Assembly: GCA_937907685.1 (NCBI GenBank)
Contig: CALCXF010000038.1
Coordinates: 1-32,077, forward strand
Source: an uncultured Nostocoides sp.
GTDB lineage: Bacteria > Actinomycetota > Actinomycetes > Actinomycetales > Dermatophilaceae
Direction: 5' to 3'
Length of the DNA stretch: 32,077 bases
How positions within the stretch are numbered: the stretch's first letter is position 1; the number at the start of each line of letters is the position of its first letter. The translations under genes and the position numbers were made by a program. Under the pieces are notes generated by a model, which did not search any database, had not been told where the DNA came from, and saw only the letters and a program-made list of their open reading frames with translations. Shown piece by piece: positions 16,426-24,190 of the stretch.

Positions 16426-17118
16426 TCAGTCGCCGAGCCCTGCGCGGTCGACCTTGCGGTGGAAGCGCATGCCGGCCAGACCACCGAGAACAGCCCCGGC
16501 GAGGCTCGCCACCGCCACGCCGATGGCGGCCAGGATGCCAGCCGTCGAGAGGTCTCCCTCGCCGACGGGGATGCGAGGAAAGCTGTTGAGGTTCGCGAGG
16601 ACGTTGAACTCGTCACCCGCGGCGGCTCCGAGGGCGGCCACCGCGATCGCGGCGACCACGGCCCAGAGCCATACGGCGAAACCCTGCTTCGCCCCGTCGA
16701 ACCGCGCCATCCGCCCGGCCACGTAGCCGCCGCAGTAGTAGGCGACGAAGAGGATGACCAGCAGGATGACCCCGCCGACGAGGCCGACGGTGGCCGGGTC
16801 GCTCGTCGCCTCGGATGCCGCGTCCTCGGGAGTGGTGCCGGTCGCCAGACCGACAGCCGTCCCCGCGGCCGCGACGAGCGAGATGAGGAGGATGGCCGTG
16901 CCCGTGGCGGTCAGCCACCCGAAGAAGGCCGAGCCGACCTTGATCCCGCCGTACTGCTCCCTCTCCAGGCCGACGACCTCCCGACGGGTGGGAATCGCCG
17001 CCGGGACAGCCGAGCGGTCACCATCCGCTCGCACGTCGTCATACCGCTGGTCCACCCGGTCGTCGGGCAGCGGGCCGTCGCGGTGGCGATCGGGTGTCGC
17101 GTCCGGGGTGGTGCTCAT
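16426..17118 (-). CDS. Membrane protein with four helices, function unknown
   Basis: The 230-aa product has an acidic, disordered N-terminus (about 60 residues), then hydrophobic helices: GWLTATGTAILLISLVAAAGTAVGL, VGLVGGVILLVILFVAYYCGGYVAGRMA, FAVWLWAVVAAIAVAALGAAAG and ILAAIGVAVASLAGAVLGGLAGMRFH. The second and fourth have glycine-zipper spacing. GGAAAGGAG precedes the ATG. It lies in the stress/envelope cluster between the PRC-barrel gene and the 60-aa gene, downstream of a hairpin. Confidence 0.75.
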   Translation of the reverse strand: MSTTPDATPDRHRDGPLPDDRVDQRYDDVRADGDRSAVPAAIPTRREVVGLEREQYGGIKVGSAFFGWLTATGTAILLISLVAAAGTAVGLATGTTPEDAASEATSDPATVGLVGGVILLVILFVAYYCGGYVAGRMARFDGAKQGFAVWLWAVVAAIAVAALGAAAGDEFNVLANLNSFPRIPVGEGDLSTAGILAAIGVAVASLAGAVLGGLAGMRFHRKVDRAGLGD

Positions 17119-17159
17119 GGTGCTCCTTTCCGGGGCGTGCTGCCCCGTGCGAAGCGCTC

Positions 17160-17193
17160 TGCCGCGGCCCGCGGGGATACGCGGGCCGCGGCA
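17160..17193 (-). terminator. Hairpin after the PRC-barrel gene
   Basis: A perfect 14-bp stem (TGCCGCGGCCCGCG and its complement) with a 6-base loop starts 13 bases after the stop at 17206. It may end or attenuate transcription between the cmpX-like/PRC-barrel genes and the membrane-protein gene. Confidence 0.75.
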
Positions 17194-17205
17194 CAGCCAG
17201 GGGTC

Positions 17206-17964
17206 TCAGCGCAGGTCGCCGCGCCGCTCGTCGACGCCCTCGGCCTCGATGCGCTCCTTGCGGACCTCCTCGGTGACCTTCTCCTGCTCGGTGACCGTGT
17301 CCTTGCCGAGCCGCACTCGCTCGACCGGGACGGCCTCCTTCTGCACGACCGGCTTCTCCTCGTGCAGGACCACCTCGTGCTCCTCCTCGGAGATGCTGGG
17401 CCCGTCCATCGCCGCGCCGACGTTGGCGTCGGTGATGGGCTCGCGCTCCAGCGTCACCTTCTCACGGGTGACGGGCACGTTGACGGTCTGCTGCTCGGTG
17501 ACGACGTACTTGCGAAGCCGCGCCCGGCCCGCCTCGCGGGTCTGGGTTCCCACCTCGAGGTGCTCCTCCGAGCGGGTCATGGCGTCGTCGGTGCTGGGTC
17601 CCGACGTGTCGTGGCCCACGGTTCCGCGGTCGCGACGTGCGGAGGAGTCCTCGAGCCCGTAGTGGCGGTACAGCTCGGCCTCCTCCTCCTTCGACAGGTG
17701 ACCCTGGTCTGCGTCGACGCGAGGGGCACCCTTGATGAGGTCCTTGTCGTACGGCACCCGCAGACCGTCGTCGGTCATCTGTGCCTGCGAGACGGGGACG
17801 AAGCTCTCCTTGGTGCCGAACAGGCCGGTCCGCACGGTGGCCCACTCCGGCCTACCCGTCTCGTCGTCGAGGTAGACCTGGCCGACCTCGCCGATCCGCT
17901 GGCCGTCGGAGCCGTGGACGGACTGGCCGATGATGGTGCCGATGTTGCTCTGGTCGATGCTCAT
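17206..17964 (-). CDS. PRC-barrel plus DUF2382 (YsnF/AvaK-like) stress protein
   Basis: This 252-aa protein has a PRC-barrel at residues 5-75 (GTIIGQSVHGSDGQRIGEVGQVYLDD, PEWATVRTGLFG, ESFVPV), a charged linker, then a DUF2382 domain at about 140-245 (LRKYVVTEQQTVNVPVTREKVTLEREPI; EVVLHEEKPVVQKEAVPVERVRLGKDTVTEQEKVTEEVRKERIE). Such fusions are known as general-stress proteins without an assigned molecular function. CAGGAGGAAG stands before the ATG. It is 63 bp behind the cmpX-like gene with no promoter visible between them, so it is likely under the same upstream promoter. Confidence 0.88.
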   Translation of the reverse strand: MSIDQSNIGTIIGQSVHGSDGQRIGEVGQVYLDDETGRPEWATVRTGLFGTKESFVPVSQAQMTDDGLRVPYDKDLIKGAPRVDADQGHLSKEEEAELYRHYGLEDSSARRDRGTVGHDTSGPSTDDAMTRSEEHLEVGTQTREAGRARLRKYVVTEQQTVNVPVTREKVTLEREPITDANVGAAMDGPSISEEEHEVVLHEEKPVVQKEAVPVERVRLGKDTVTEQEKVTEEVRKERIEAEGVDERRGDLR

Positions 17965-18027
17965 GTACTTCCTCCTGTGATGGTGGTGGTGGTGTGCATC
18001 GGTGTCGGACGTCGGGCCGAGGCCCAG

Positions 18028-18930
18028 TCAGTACCGCTGGTTGGGGTCGTATGCCGTGGACGGCCGGTTCGGGTCGTATGCGGTCGAGGGCTCGTTGGGG
18101 TCGTAGGCCGTCGACGGAACGTTGGGGTCATACGCGGTCGCCCCCACGGTCTGGTCGTAGACGGCGGTCGGTGCCTGGCTGTCGACCGTGGTCGGAGCCC
18201 GGTAGTCGGACTGCATCTGCTCCTTCTTGTCCCGCACCTGCTCCGTGACGCTCGGCGCCATGGCGGCCTCCTGGCGGATGCGCGGAGCCTCGGCCTCGGC
18301 CTTGGTGAGGTATGACTCCCAGCGGCTCTGCATGGGCCGGACCAGCCCGCCGCCCACGCCGACGATGAGGATGCCGGCGATGGTCGCGAGAACCGCGATG
18401 AGCACGGGCGTGGTCACCGTGGTCGCGATGCCCACCTGGTTCAGGGCGGCGATGATGCCGAGACCGAGGATGAAGACAGCCGCGATGTTGGCGAGCGTCC
18501 GTCCGTAGGACAGGCCTCCCAGGGTGCCCTGGATGAGGCTCTTCACCCCGGCGGCGATGGCCGCGGCCACGACGACGATGACGATGGCGACGAACACCCG
18601 GGGAAGGAAGGCGATGATCGCGGTCAGCAGCTCGCTGATCGGGTTCGGGCCGAAGGCGCTGAACGCGAGCTGGAGGGTGAACAGCAGCACGGCGTAGTAG
18701 ACGATCTTCGCCAGGATGTCGGAGGGGTCGTACTTCGACTTCTCCATGACGCGGGCGACTCCGCCGCGCTCGATCGCCCGGTCGAAGCCGACGCGCTCGA
18801 GGATGGCGTTCACGGCCTTCGCCAGCAGCCGGGCCACGATGACACCGATGATGAGGATGACGAGGAACAGCACGAGCTTCGGAACGAACGTCACGACGGC
18901 CGTGAGGGCGTCGTCGAGTGCGTCTTCCAC
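18028..18930 (-). CDS. CmpX-like mechanosensitive-channel-related membrane protein with repeat tail
   Basis: The 300-aa product has helix 1 (VPKLVLFLVILIIGVIVARLLAKA), the motif VMEKSKYDPSDILAKIVYYAVLLFTLQLAF, helix pairs FLPRVFVAIVIVVVAAAIAAG and IAAVFILGLGIIAALNQVGI, and LIAVLATIAGILIVGVGGG. These match the conserved TM-helix family of CmpX-type proteins related to small mechanosensitive channels. After about residue 230 the tail becomes polar and ends in four copies of a Tyr-Asp-Pro-Asn unit. The GTG at 18930 with AAGTGAG upstream is chosen because an in-frame region further up runs into the promoter. It probably helps respond to membrane tension; function is inferred. Confidence 0.8.
   Translation of the reverse strand: MEDALDDALTAVVTFVPKLVLFLVILIIGVIVARLLAKAVNAILERVGFDRAIERGGVARVMEKSKYDPSDILAKIVYYAVLLFTLQLAFSAFGPNPISELLTAIIAFLPRVFVAIVIVVVAAAIAAGVKSLIQGTLGGLSYGRTLANIAAVFILGLGIIAALNQVGIATTVTTPVLIAVLATIAGILIVGVGGGLVRPMQSRWESYLTKAEAEAPRIRQEAAMAPSVTEQVRDKKEQMQSDYRAPTTVDSQAPTAVYDQTVGATAYDPNVPSTAYDPNEPSTAYDPNRPSTAYDPNQRY
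18040..18147. repeat. Four 27-bp tandem repeats in the CmpX-like gene
   Basis: Units at 18040-18066, 18067-18093, 18094-18120 and 18121-18147 each encode a nine-residue unit containing TAYDPN. A weaker fifth unit (TAVYDQ) lies upstream in the protein. The reading frame is kept, so copy number could change without breaking the gene. Confidence 0.85.
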
Positions 18931-18968
18931 GGTTGTCTCACTTTCTGTGGGGCTTGCCCGGACGCCTA

Positions 18969-18999
18969 TGAAGACGCCGACCGGGCCGGTCCATGACGC
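18969..18999 (-). promoter_or_regulatory. Candidate ECF-sigma promoter for the CmpX-like operon
   Basis: Read on the minus strand, GCGTCATG (18999-18992) is followed by 13 bases and then GGCGTCTTCA (18978-18969). The same two blocks with the same 13-base spacing occur at 27133-27163. CGTC is a typical ECF -10 core; it ends 42 bases before the GTG of the CmpX-like gene. Confidence 0.65.
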
Positions 19000-19010
19000 A
19001 GTGCCCGCTC

Positions 19011-19025
19011 GTTTACGAGGTAAAC
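19011..19025. promoter_or_regulatory. Likely TetR operator, GTTTAC-GAG-GTAAAC
   Basis: A perfect 6-bp inverted repeat with a 3-base spacer lies between the divergent tetR and CmpX-like genes, upstream of the tetR start and 12 bases from the candidate ECF promoter of the other gene. Such a palindrome fits a TetR-family autoregulatory site. Confidence 0.55.
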
Positions 19026-19143
19026 CTTCGACAAAGATGTGATCCTCAGGCCCCTCTGGGCGAGATCCCCGCCCGCAGCGGCTGGCGCGGGACCCGAATC
19101 CCCGGCCGGGATGCCGGAAGATGGGACGCGGATGGAGGACTTG

Positions 19144-19860
19144 ATGTCGGATGCCGGACAACCACCGGGAGCGGCTCGCCAGCCGCTGAGTCGTGGAGTG
19201 ATCGTCGAGGAGGCGATCGCCGTCATCGACGAGCAGGGCCTCACCGCGCTGACGATGCGCTCGCTGGGAGCCCGGCTCGGGGTCGAGGCGATGGCGCTGT
19301 ACCGGTACGTCAACGGCCGGGAGGACCTCCTCGAGGGCGTCGTCGACGACCTCGTCGACAGGATCCGCCTACAGCCGCACGACGTGACCGGGGCGCTCGA
19401 CGGCTGGCAGGCGGTGCTCCAGCGGCTCGCCCACTCCGTTCGGACGATCGCCGTGGAGCACCCGAAGGTGTTCCCCCTCGTGGCGACCCGGCACCCGTCA
19501 GCTCCGTGGCTCCGCCCGCCCCTGCGCAGCCTGCGTCTCGTGGAGGAGTTCCTCGGGGCCCTCACCAGTCGTGGGTTCACCGACCGACAGGCGGTGGGGG
19601 CCTACCGGATCTTCACGAGCTTCCTGCTGGGGCACCTCCTCCTCGATGCGGCCGAGCACGGAGCGACGACCGGCCCGGTGGAGGAGCCCCTGGACGAGGG
19701 GGATGCGGCCGTCCCCGCGCCGAGCCCGAGGGTGGACGTGTCGGACTACCCCACGCTTCTGCGGACCGCCGACCTGCTCGCTGAGGACCACACCGAGGCA
19801 GAGTTCGAGGCCGCCCTCGAGGCCCTCCTCGACCGGTTGGACCTCCTCCTCTCCCAGTGA
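19144..19860 (+). CDS. TetR-family regulator
   Basis: The 238-aa protein has a TetR N-terminal helix-turn-helix (RGVIVEEAIAVIDEQGLTALTMRSLGARLGVEAMALYRYVNGREDLLEGVVDDL) and a ligand-binding C-terminal part resembling the TetR_C_1 group (HPSAPWLRPPLRSLRLVEEFLGAL; YRIFTSFLLGHLLLDAAE). The ATG at 19144 has GGAGG five bases upstream; earlier in-frame ATGs at 19132 and before lack one. The ligand is unknown. The target may be the divergent CmpX-like gene or itself, given the palindrome in the shared upstream region. Confidence 0.85.
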   Translation: MSDAGQPPGAARQPLSRGVIVEEAIAVIDEQGLTALTMRSLGARLGVEAMALYRYVNGREDLLEGVVDDLVDRIRLQPHDVTGALDGWQAVLQRLAHSVRTIAVEHPKVFPLVATRHPSAPWLRPPLRSLRLVEEFLGALTSRGFTDRQAVGAYRIFTSFLLGHLLLDAAEHGATTGPVEEPLDEGDAAVPAPSPRVDVSDYPTLLRTADLLAEDHTEAEFEAALEALLDRLDLLLSQ

Positions 19861-19900
19861 GCGCAGCCATCGCCGCCGGGACCCGTGTCATGCTCAGGTC

Positions 19901-20779
19901 GTGAGCAGCCTGGAGGACGCGGCCCAGGAGCTGTACGCCGTGGCGCCAGGCGACTTCACGACGGAGCGCAACCGTCGCGCGAAGGAGGCCAGGGCGGCAG
20001 GTGACGCTCAGCTGGCCGAGCGGATCCAGAAGCTGCGCAAGCCCACCACGGCCGCATGGCTGCTCAACACCCTGGTCCGTACGCACCGCGAGGAGGTTGA
20101 CCAGGTGCTGGCACTGGGCGCCGAGCTGCGCGCTGCACAGGGCGTGCTCTCGGGAGACGAGGTGCGGGCCCTCGACCGTTCCCGACGGCAGCTCACCCGT
20201 GCGGTGACCGAACAGGCACGGGCGCTCGGACGCCAGGCAGGGCACCCGGTGAGCGAGCAGGTGGCCGGCGCCGTGGAGGAGTCCTTGCGGGCCGCGATGG
20301 CGGACGCCCCTGCGGCGGCGGCCTTGTCCACCGGTCTGCTCACCGACACCTTCTCCTCGACCGGCCTCGACCCGGTCGCCGTCGACGGCGTGGTCGCGGT
20401 CCCGACCGCCCTGACGGAGGAGGATGCCCCGGCGCCCGCACCGCGCCGGCCGTCCCCCGAGCGACGCACCGGGCCGGACCCGACCGAGGTCACCGCCGCC
20501 CGCACTGATCTCGAGAACGCCGTCGCTGAGCTCGAGGAGGCCCGCCGCCGCGCCGACGAGGCCCGGGACGTGGCCACCGCGGCGCACCGGCATCGAGAAG
20601 GCCTCGAGGTCAGGCGGCGAGAGCTGGAACAGCAGCTGGCCGAGGTGCAGCACGGCATCGGCGAGGCGAAGGATGCCGAACGCGCGGCTGGGCGGGCGGC
20701 GGAGTCCGCTGCGCGGGACGAGCGGGCGGCCGCGACGGCCGTCCAGCGCGCAGAGGACCGGCTCGGCCGGCTGGGTTGA
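19901..20779 (+). CDS. Coiled-coil protein, conserved hypothetical
   Basis: The 292-aa product begins VSSLEDAAQELYAVAPGDFTTERNRRAKEARAAGDAQLAERIQKLRKPTTAAWLLN, a pattern found in uncharacterised actinobacterial proteins. The middle is helical and Ala-rich; the last 100 residues (LENAVAELEEARRRADEARDVATAA; REGLEVRRRELEQQLAEVQ) are a long coiled coil. The GTG at 19901 has CATGCT six bases before it, consistent with a leaderless message. No catalytic motif is seen. Confidence 0.75.
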   Translation: MSSLEDAAQELYAVAPGDFTTERNRRAKEARAAGDAQLAERIQKLRKPTTAAWLLNTLVRTHREEVDQVLALGAELRAAQGVLSGDEVRALDRSRRQLTRAVTEQARALGRQAGHPVSEQVAGAVEESLRAAMADAPAAAALSTGLLTDTFSSTGLDPVAVDGVVAVPTALTEEDAPAPAPRRPSPERRTGPDPTEVTAARTDLENAVAELEEARRRADEARDVATAAHRHREGLEVRRRELEQQLAEVQHGIGEAKDAERAAGRAAESAARDERAAATAVQRAEDRLGRLG

Positions 20780-20823
20780 CGACTCGTCAGGCCCCGCCGC
20801 GCTGGACGCTCGCGAAGCGTGGC

Positions 20824-21231
20824 CTACGGCTGCTCGGTCAACGTCATGCGGGTCGTGTCGTCATCGAGCGTCAGGACCTCCCCGTCGACCTCGAGGGCCG
20901 GTGAGGACGTGAGGAACGACGCCAGCCACTGGTCCTGCGCCATGAGAGCCTGCTCGCACGCCAGGCGCGTCGAGGCCATCGGCTCCTGCACGTCGAGGGT
21001 TCCCCCGTCCCACGACGCGGCCCCGTTGAGTGTGTTGCACCCCGCCTGGGCCGAGATCCCGTTCTCCTCGAACGCCAGTGTGACAGTGCTGCCCTCGACG
21101 AGGTCGTGACCTCGGACCTCGGTGGTGGTGAAGGTGCGGCCGGCGAGGTCTGCCTCCTCGCCTGCGCAGGCACCGAGCACGAGGGTCGCGGCGAGAGCTG
21201 CCAGGACAACGAGCCGGCCATCGGTGGTCAT
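20824..21231 (-). CDS. META-domain lipoprotein (HslJ-like)
   Basis: The 135-aa product has a lipoprotein signal (LAALAATLVLGACAGEEA, lipobox LGAC) and one META domain: LAGRTFTTTEVRGHDLVEGSTVTLAFEENGISAQAGCNTLNGAASWDGGTLDV, then STRLACEQALMAQDQWLASFL, and TRMTL. META proteins such as HslJ are envelope or secreted proteins linked to novobiocin tolerance and motility elsewhere. The role here is unknown. GAGGAG stands before the ATG at 21231. Confidence 0.85.
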   Translation of the reverse strand: MTTDGRLVVLAALAATLVLGACAGEEADLAGRTFTTTEVRGHDLVEGSTVTLAFEENGISAQAGCNTLNGAASWDGGTLDVQEPMASTRLACEQALMAQDQWLASFLTSSPALEVDGEVLTLDDDTTRMTLTEQP

Positions 21232-21303
21232 CGGGTCTCCTCGTCGGTTGCCTGACCCTAGCGCCACGGTGTCGAAGGCCCGTGGAGCTTCAGGGACGCT
21301 GGG

Positions 21304-21696
21304 TCAGGCGGAACTCGTGGCAGTCACCGCGGACTGCTCCGCCGACCGCCAGAAGAGCCAGCCGGACAGCCCGAAGAGGCCGGCATACATCACCGTGAGC
21401 ATGAGGATGTCCGCGACCGAGGCACCCTCGGAGTCCTGGAGCCCGGACGCCAGTGCGACGACGGCGACGAGCACCTGCGTGGCCGCCGTCGCGGCGAGCG
21501 CGACAGCCATGCCTCGTGGTCTCAACCGCGCGACGATGGTGCCGACGACGAGGACGGCGAGGACCGCGAGGTACATCCGGTCCGCTCGCCCACCGTCACC
21601 GATGATGCCGAGGGCCCCGATGCCGAATGCCAGGAACAGCACGGTCCCGAGCGCAACGGCGACGGCGAGGCGGTACGAGGTCTTCGCGTTCTTCAT
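21304..21696 (-). CDS. Four-helix membrane protein
   Basis: The 130-aa product shows four predicted helices: RLAVAVALGTVLFLAFGIGALGII, MYLAVLAVLVVGTIVARL, GMAVALAATAATQVLVAVVALASG and ILMLTVMYAGLFGLSGWLFWRSA. AAGGGAG stands before the ATG at 21696, 20 bp after the ABC permease stop, so it is likely the last gene of the exporter operon. No known domain is recognised; it resembles small uncharacterised membrane proteins of actinobacteria. Confidence 0.75.
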   Translation of the reverse strand: MKNAKTSYRLAVAVALGTVLFLAFGIGALGIIGDGGRADRMYLAVLAVLVVGTIVARLRPRGMAVALAATAATQVLVAVVALASGLQDSEGASVADILMLTVMYAGLFGLSGWLFWRSAEQSAVTATSSA

Positions 21697-21716
21697 GTCT
21701 GCTCCCTTGGAAGGTG

Positions 21717-22484
21717 TCACCGGTTGGCGTCGGTCCGCATGAGGCGCCAGCCCCCTGCGAGGAGCGCGGTGACACCCCACGCGGCGAGGGTGAGTCGGGC
21801 GGAGGTGGTCGTCATGTCGTCGCTCGGCCCTTCGCCGAAGATGAGGAACAGTGCGCTCGAGCCGGGCATGAGGGACGAGAGGGTGACGGCCCACTCGTAG
21901 GGAAGCTGGGCCATCAGCGGAGGCAGCACGAGCACGAGCGCGATGACGGTCACGAGACCCCCGGCGGTGCTGCGCAGGACGAGGGCGAGGCCGACCGCCA
22001 GCAGGGCGCCGCACGCGTAGACGAGAGCAAGTCCACCGAGGATCTCGGCCCCGTCCCCGACCGGGAGCCCGAGATGCGGCAGGAACGCCCAGATCACCAC
22101 GCTGGCCGCCGCCACGAGCAGCACCCCGAGGAGGGTCGTGGTGGCGACGACGACGCCGGCTCGGGCCGCGAGGAGAACACCCCGGCGCGGCGTCCACTGC
22201 AGGGTCGGCACGATGGCGCCGGTGCCGTGGTCCGCCGCGCTGGTCACCACGGACAACGCGAGGATCCCGAAGAGCGCGAACATCCCGGTGAGCTGCCCTC
22301 CGTCCCACGCGCTCGCGTCCGGGGGCGGCCCCGAGGGGTCGTCGGAGCTGTCGATGCCGATGATCGTGCCCAGGCCGACGACGGCAACCGCCGTCACCAC
22401 GGCAAGGATCCAGCTCGAGCGCACGCTCCAGATCCGGGTCCATTCAGCCCGAGCGGACCGGGCGAGGACCGTGGTGGCGCTCAT
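21717..22484 (-). CDS. ABC exporter permease subunit
   Basis: This 255-aa protein has six hydrophobic segments in an ABC-2 type layout: SSWILAVVTAVAVVGLGTIIGI, GMFALFGILALSVVTSAADHGTGAIVPTL (the conserved region before the core), GVVVATTTLLGVLLVAAASVVIWAF, LALVYACGALLAVGLALVLR, LVTVIALVLVLPPLMAQL and LTLAAWGVTALLAGGWRL. The ATG overlaps the stop of the ATPase gene by four bases. It should form the membrane part of an exporter with that ATPase; cargo is unknown. Confidence 0.85.
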   Translation of the reverse strand: MSATTVLARSARAEWTRIWSVRSSWILAVVTAVAVVGLGTIIGIDSSDDPSGPPPDASAWDGGQLTGMFALFGILALSVVTSAADHGTGAIVPTLQWTPRRGVLLAARAGVVVATTTLLGVLLVAAASVVIWAFLPHLGLPVGDGAEILGGLALVYACGALLAVGLALVLRSTAGGLVTVIALVLVLPPLMAQLPYEWAVTLSSLMPGSSALFLIFGEGPSDDMTTTSARLTLAAWGVTALLAGGWRLMRTDANR

Positions 22485-23413
22485 CGTGCTGCTCCGTCCA
22501 TCATCGGCTCGGCGGAGCGGCCGTGGTAGTCGACGCTGTCCTCGGTCAGGGAGAGATAGGCGTGCTCGAGGGACTGCTCGACGTCCGCGAGGTGGTGGAT
22601 CGCCAGGCCGAGAGCCTGGGCGAGGTCGCCGATCTCCGGCGCGCCCAGCCCCGTGACCTCCAGCTCTCCGGGCGTGGTGCGGACTACTGCGGCGCGGTCG
22701 GCCAGGGCACGGTGCAGGTCGTCGTCCTGAGGAGTCCGGACCCGCACCCGTCGGCCCCCGAGTCCGCTCAGCACCTCGTCGATGTCGGCGTCGGCGATCA
22801 GGCGCCCCCGACCGATGATCACCACGCGGTCGGCGATCAGCTGGATCTCGCTCATGAGGTGGCTGGACACCAGCACCGTCCGCCCCTCGTCGGCGAAGCC
22901 ACGCAGCAGCGCCCGGATCCAGCGGACGCCGTCCAGGTCGAGGCCGTTGACCGGCTCGTCGAAGAGCAGCACCTGCGGGTCACCCAGCAGGGCAGCCGCG
23001 ATCCCGAGTCGCTGCCGCATCCCCAGGGAGTACCCCTTCACCCGCCGCCGCGCGGCGGCACCCAGGCCCACCTGCTCGATCACCTCGTCGACCCGAGACA
23101 ACGGGATGCCGTTGCTCCGGGCGCCGATCCGCAGGTGGGACCGCCCGGAGCGGCCGGGATGCATCGCCCCCGCGTCGAGCAACGCCCCCACCTCGCACAG
23201 CGGCGCCGCGATCTCCACGTACCGCTTCCCGTTGACGGTGGCACTGCCGGCCGACGGGCGGTCGAGTCCCATGACCATGCGCATGGTCGTCGACTTGCCG
23301 GCCCCGTTCGGTCCGAGGAAACCGGTGACCTTCCCCGCCTCGACGTCGAAGGTGAGGTCGTCGACGGCCCGCACGTCGCCGTAGTCCTTCGTCAGTCCTC
23401 GCATGCTGATCAT
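22481..23413 (-). CDS. ABC exporter ATPase subunit
   Basis: This 310-aa ATPase has Walker A GPNGAGKST, a Q-loop region, the signature KGYSLGMRQRLGIAAALLG, Walker B VLLFDEPVNGLD and the H-loop SSHLM. A C-terminal extension of about 90 residues is typical of ABC-2/bacitracin-type exporters. The ATG at 23413 is chosen; TAGCGT lies seven bases upstream, compatible with a leaderless message, and an upstream GTG at 23443 adds only non-conserved residues. It works with the overlapping permease gene. Confidence 0.9.
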   Translation of the reverse strand: MISMRGLTKDYGDVRAVDDLTFDVEAGKVTGFLGPNGAGKSTTMRMVMGLDRPSAGSATVNGKRYVEIAAPLCEVGALLDAGAMHPGRSGRSHLRIGARSNGIPLSRVDEVIEQVGLGAAARRRVKGYSLGMRQRLGIAAALLGDPQVLLFDEPVNGLDLDGVRWIRALLRGFADEGRTVLVSSHLMSEIQLIADRVVIIGRGRLIADADIDEVLSGLGGRRVRVRTPQDDDLHRALADRAAVVRTTPGELEVTGLGAPEIGDLAQALGLAIHHLADVEQSLEHAYLSLTEDSVDYHGRSAEPMMDGAAR

Positions 23414-23501
23414 GAGGGGAACGCTATGAGGGACGTCGCGCACGGGGCGCGGGGAACGTGTGGAGGTTGTGTGTGGATCCCGAGTGACGCTGCGAGAGGT
23501 G

Positions 23502-23804
23502 TCAGGGTCGAGGCGTCTGGGGACGTTCCTGCAGCCGGTGCGCCATGTCGAAGGTCGAGAGCACCTCGACGAGGAACGCGGCCGCCGCCGAGCTCAGGGC
23601 GGGCGTGTCCTCTGCCGGCGTGTCCACGAGGACCTCGGCGAGGACGGTGTGATGCACCTGGACGACGTCGAGCAGGCTCACCCCGTCGACGACGGCTCGG
23701 CGCCCGAGCTCGTACCCCAGCGTGAGGGCCGCCTCGCTGCGGCCGGGCAGGTACCGCAGGAAGGCGGCTCGGTAGTCGCGCGTGAGGTCCTCCACCTCGG
23801 TCAC
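23502..23804 (-). CDS. Free-standing RsbU N-terminal (RsbT-binding) domain protein
   Basis: The 100-aa product matches the RsbU_N helical bundle: LTRDYRAAFLRYLPGRSEAALTLGYELGRRAV, GVSLLDVVQVHHTVL and AFLVEVLSTFDMAHRLQE. In Bacillus this region is the N-terminal part of the phosphatase RsbU and is where the kinase RsbT docks. Here the protein ends after it, with no PP2C phosphatase domain. Its GTG start overlaps the RsbS-like stop by four bases, so it is made with the RsbR/RsbS pair. It could be a docking partner or competitor for the kinase domain of the upstream fused sigma factor. Confidence 0.75.
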   Translation of the reverse strand: MTEVEDLTRDYRAAFLRYLPGRSEAALTLGYELGRRAVVDGVSLLDVVQVHHTVLAEVLVDTPAEDTPALSSAAAAFLVEVLSTFDMAHRLQERPQTPRP

Positions 23805-24190
23805 GGAGCCGCCTTGTGCCGGCCGTTCCGCATGGACGACAGGTAGGCGAGGCCCTCCTCGAGGTCCAGAGCCGTGTGGGCACCCACCCGGCCCATGCCG
23901 AGCTGGACCATGGCGTACGCGACATCCGGCTGGATGCCGACGATCACCGTGGTGGCGCCCCGCAACCGCGCCATGTCGGCGATGGTCCGCAGCGTTCGTG
24001 ACCCGAAGCTGTCGAGCACGTCGAGCGCGGCGACGTCGATGATGACGCCGCGGGCCCGGTGCTCCCCGATCTGGTGGACGAGGTCGTTCTGGAACCGGAT
24101 CATCTCGGAGTCGTCCAGGGCAGTGTGGATCGACGCCACGAGGGTGTCACCCTGGCGCAGGATGGAGACGAGGGCCGGCCCAGTGCTCAC
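23801..24190 (-). CDS. rsbS: RsbS-like single-STAS protein
   Basis: The 129-aa product is one STAS domain: VSILRQGDTLVASIHTALDDSEMIRFQNDLV, then VIIDVAALDVLDSFGSRTLRTIADMARLRGATTVIVGI and LDLEEGLAYLSS. Ser61 in VLDSFGSR matches the phosphorylated serine of Bacillus RsbS (DSF motif). RsbS and RsbR assemble into the stressosome that holds RsbT until stress. GTG at 24190 overlaps the RsbR-like stop by four bases. The family call is firm; the existence of an assembled stressosome here is inferred. Confidence 0.85.
   Translation of the reverse strand: MSTGPALVSILRQGDTLVASIHTALDDSEMIRFQNDLVHQIGEHRARGVIIDVAALDVLDSFGSRTLRTIADMARLRGATTVIVGIQPDVAYAMVQLGMGRVGAHTALDLEEGLAYLSSMRNGRHKAAP

Noticed and set aside
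18040-18147. The 27-bp repeats as a CRISPR or intergenic repeat array
   Set aside because: There are no spacers, and the units are in frame within the CmpX-like protein.
23443-23501. Remnant of a PP2C phosphatase after the RsbU_N gene
   Set aside because: No phosphatase-like sequence could be read in any frame between its stop and the ABC gene.
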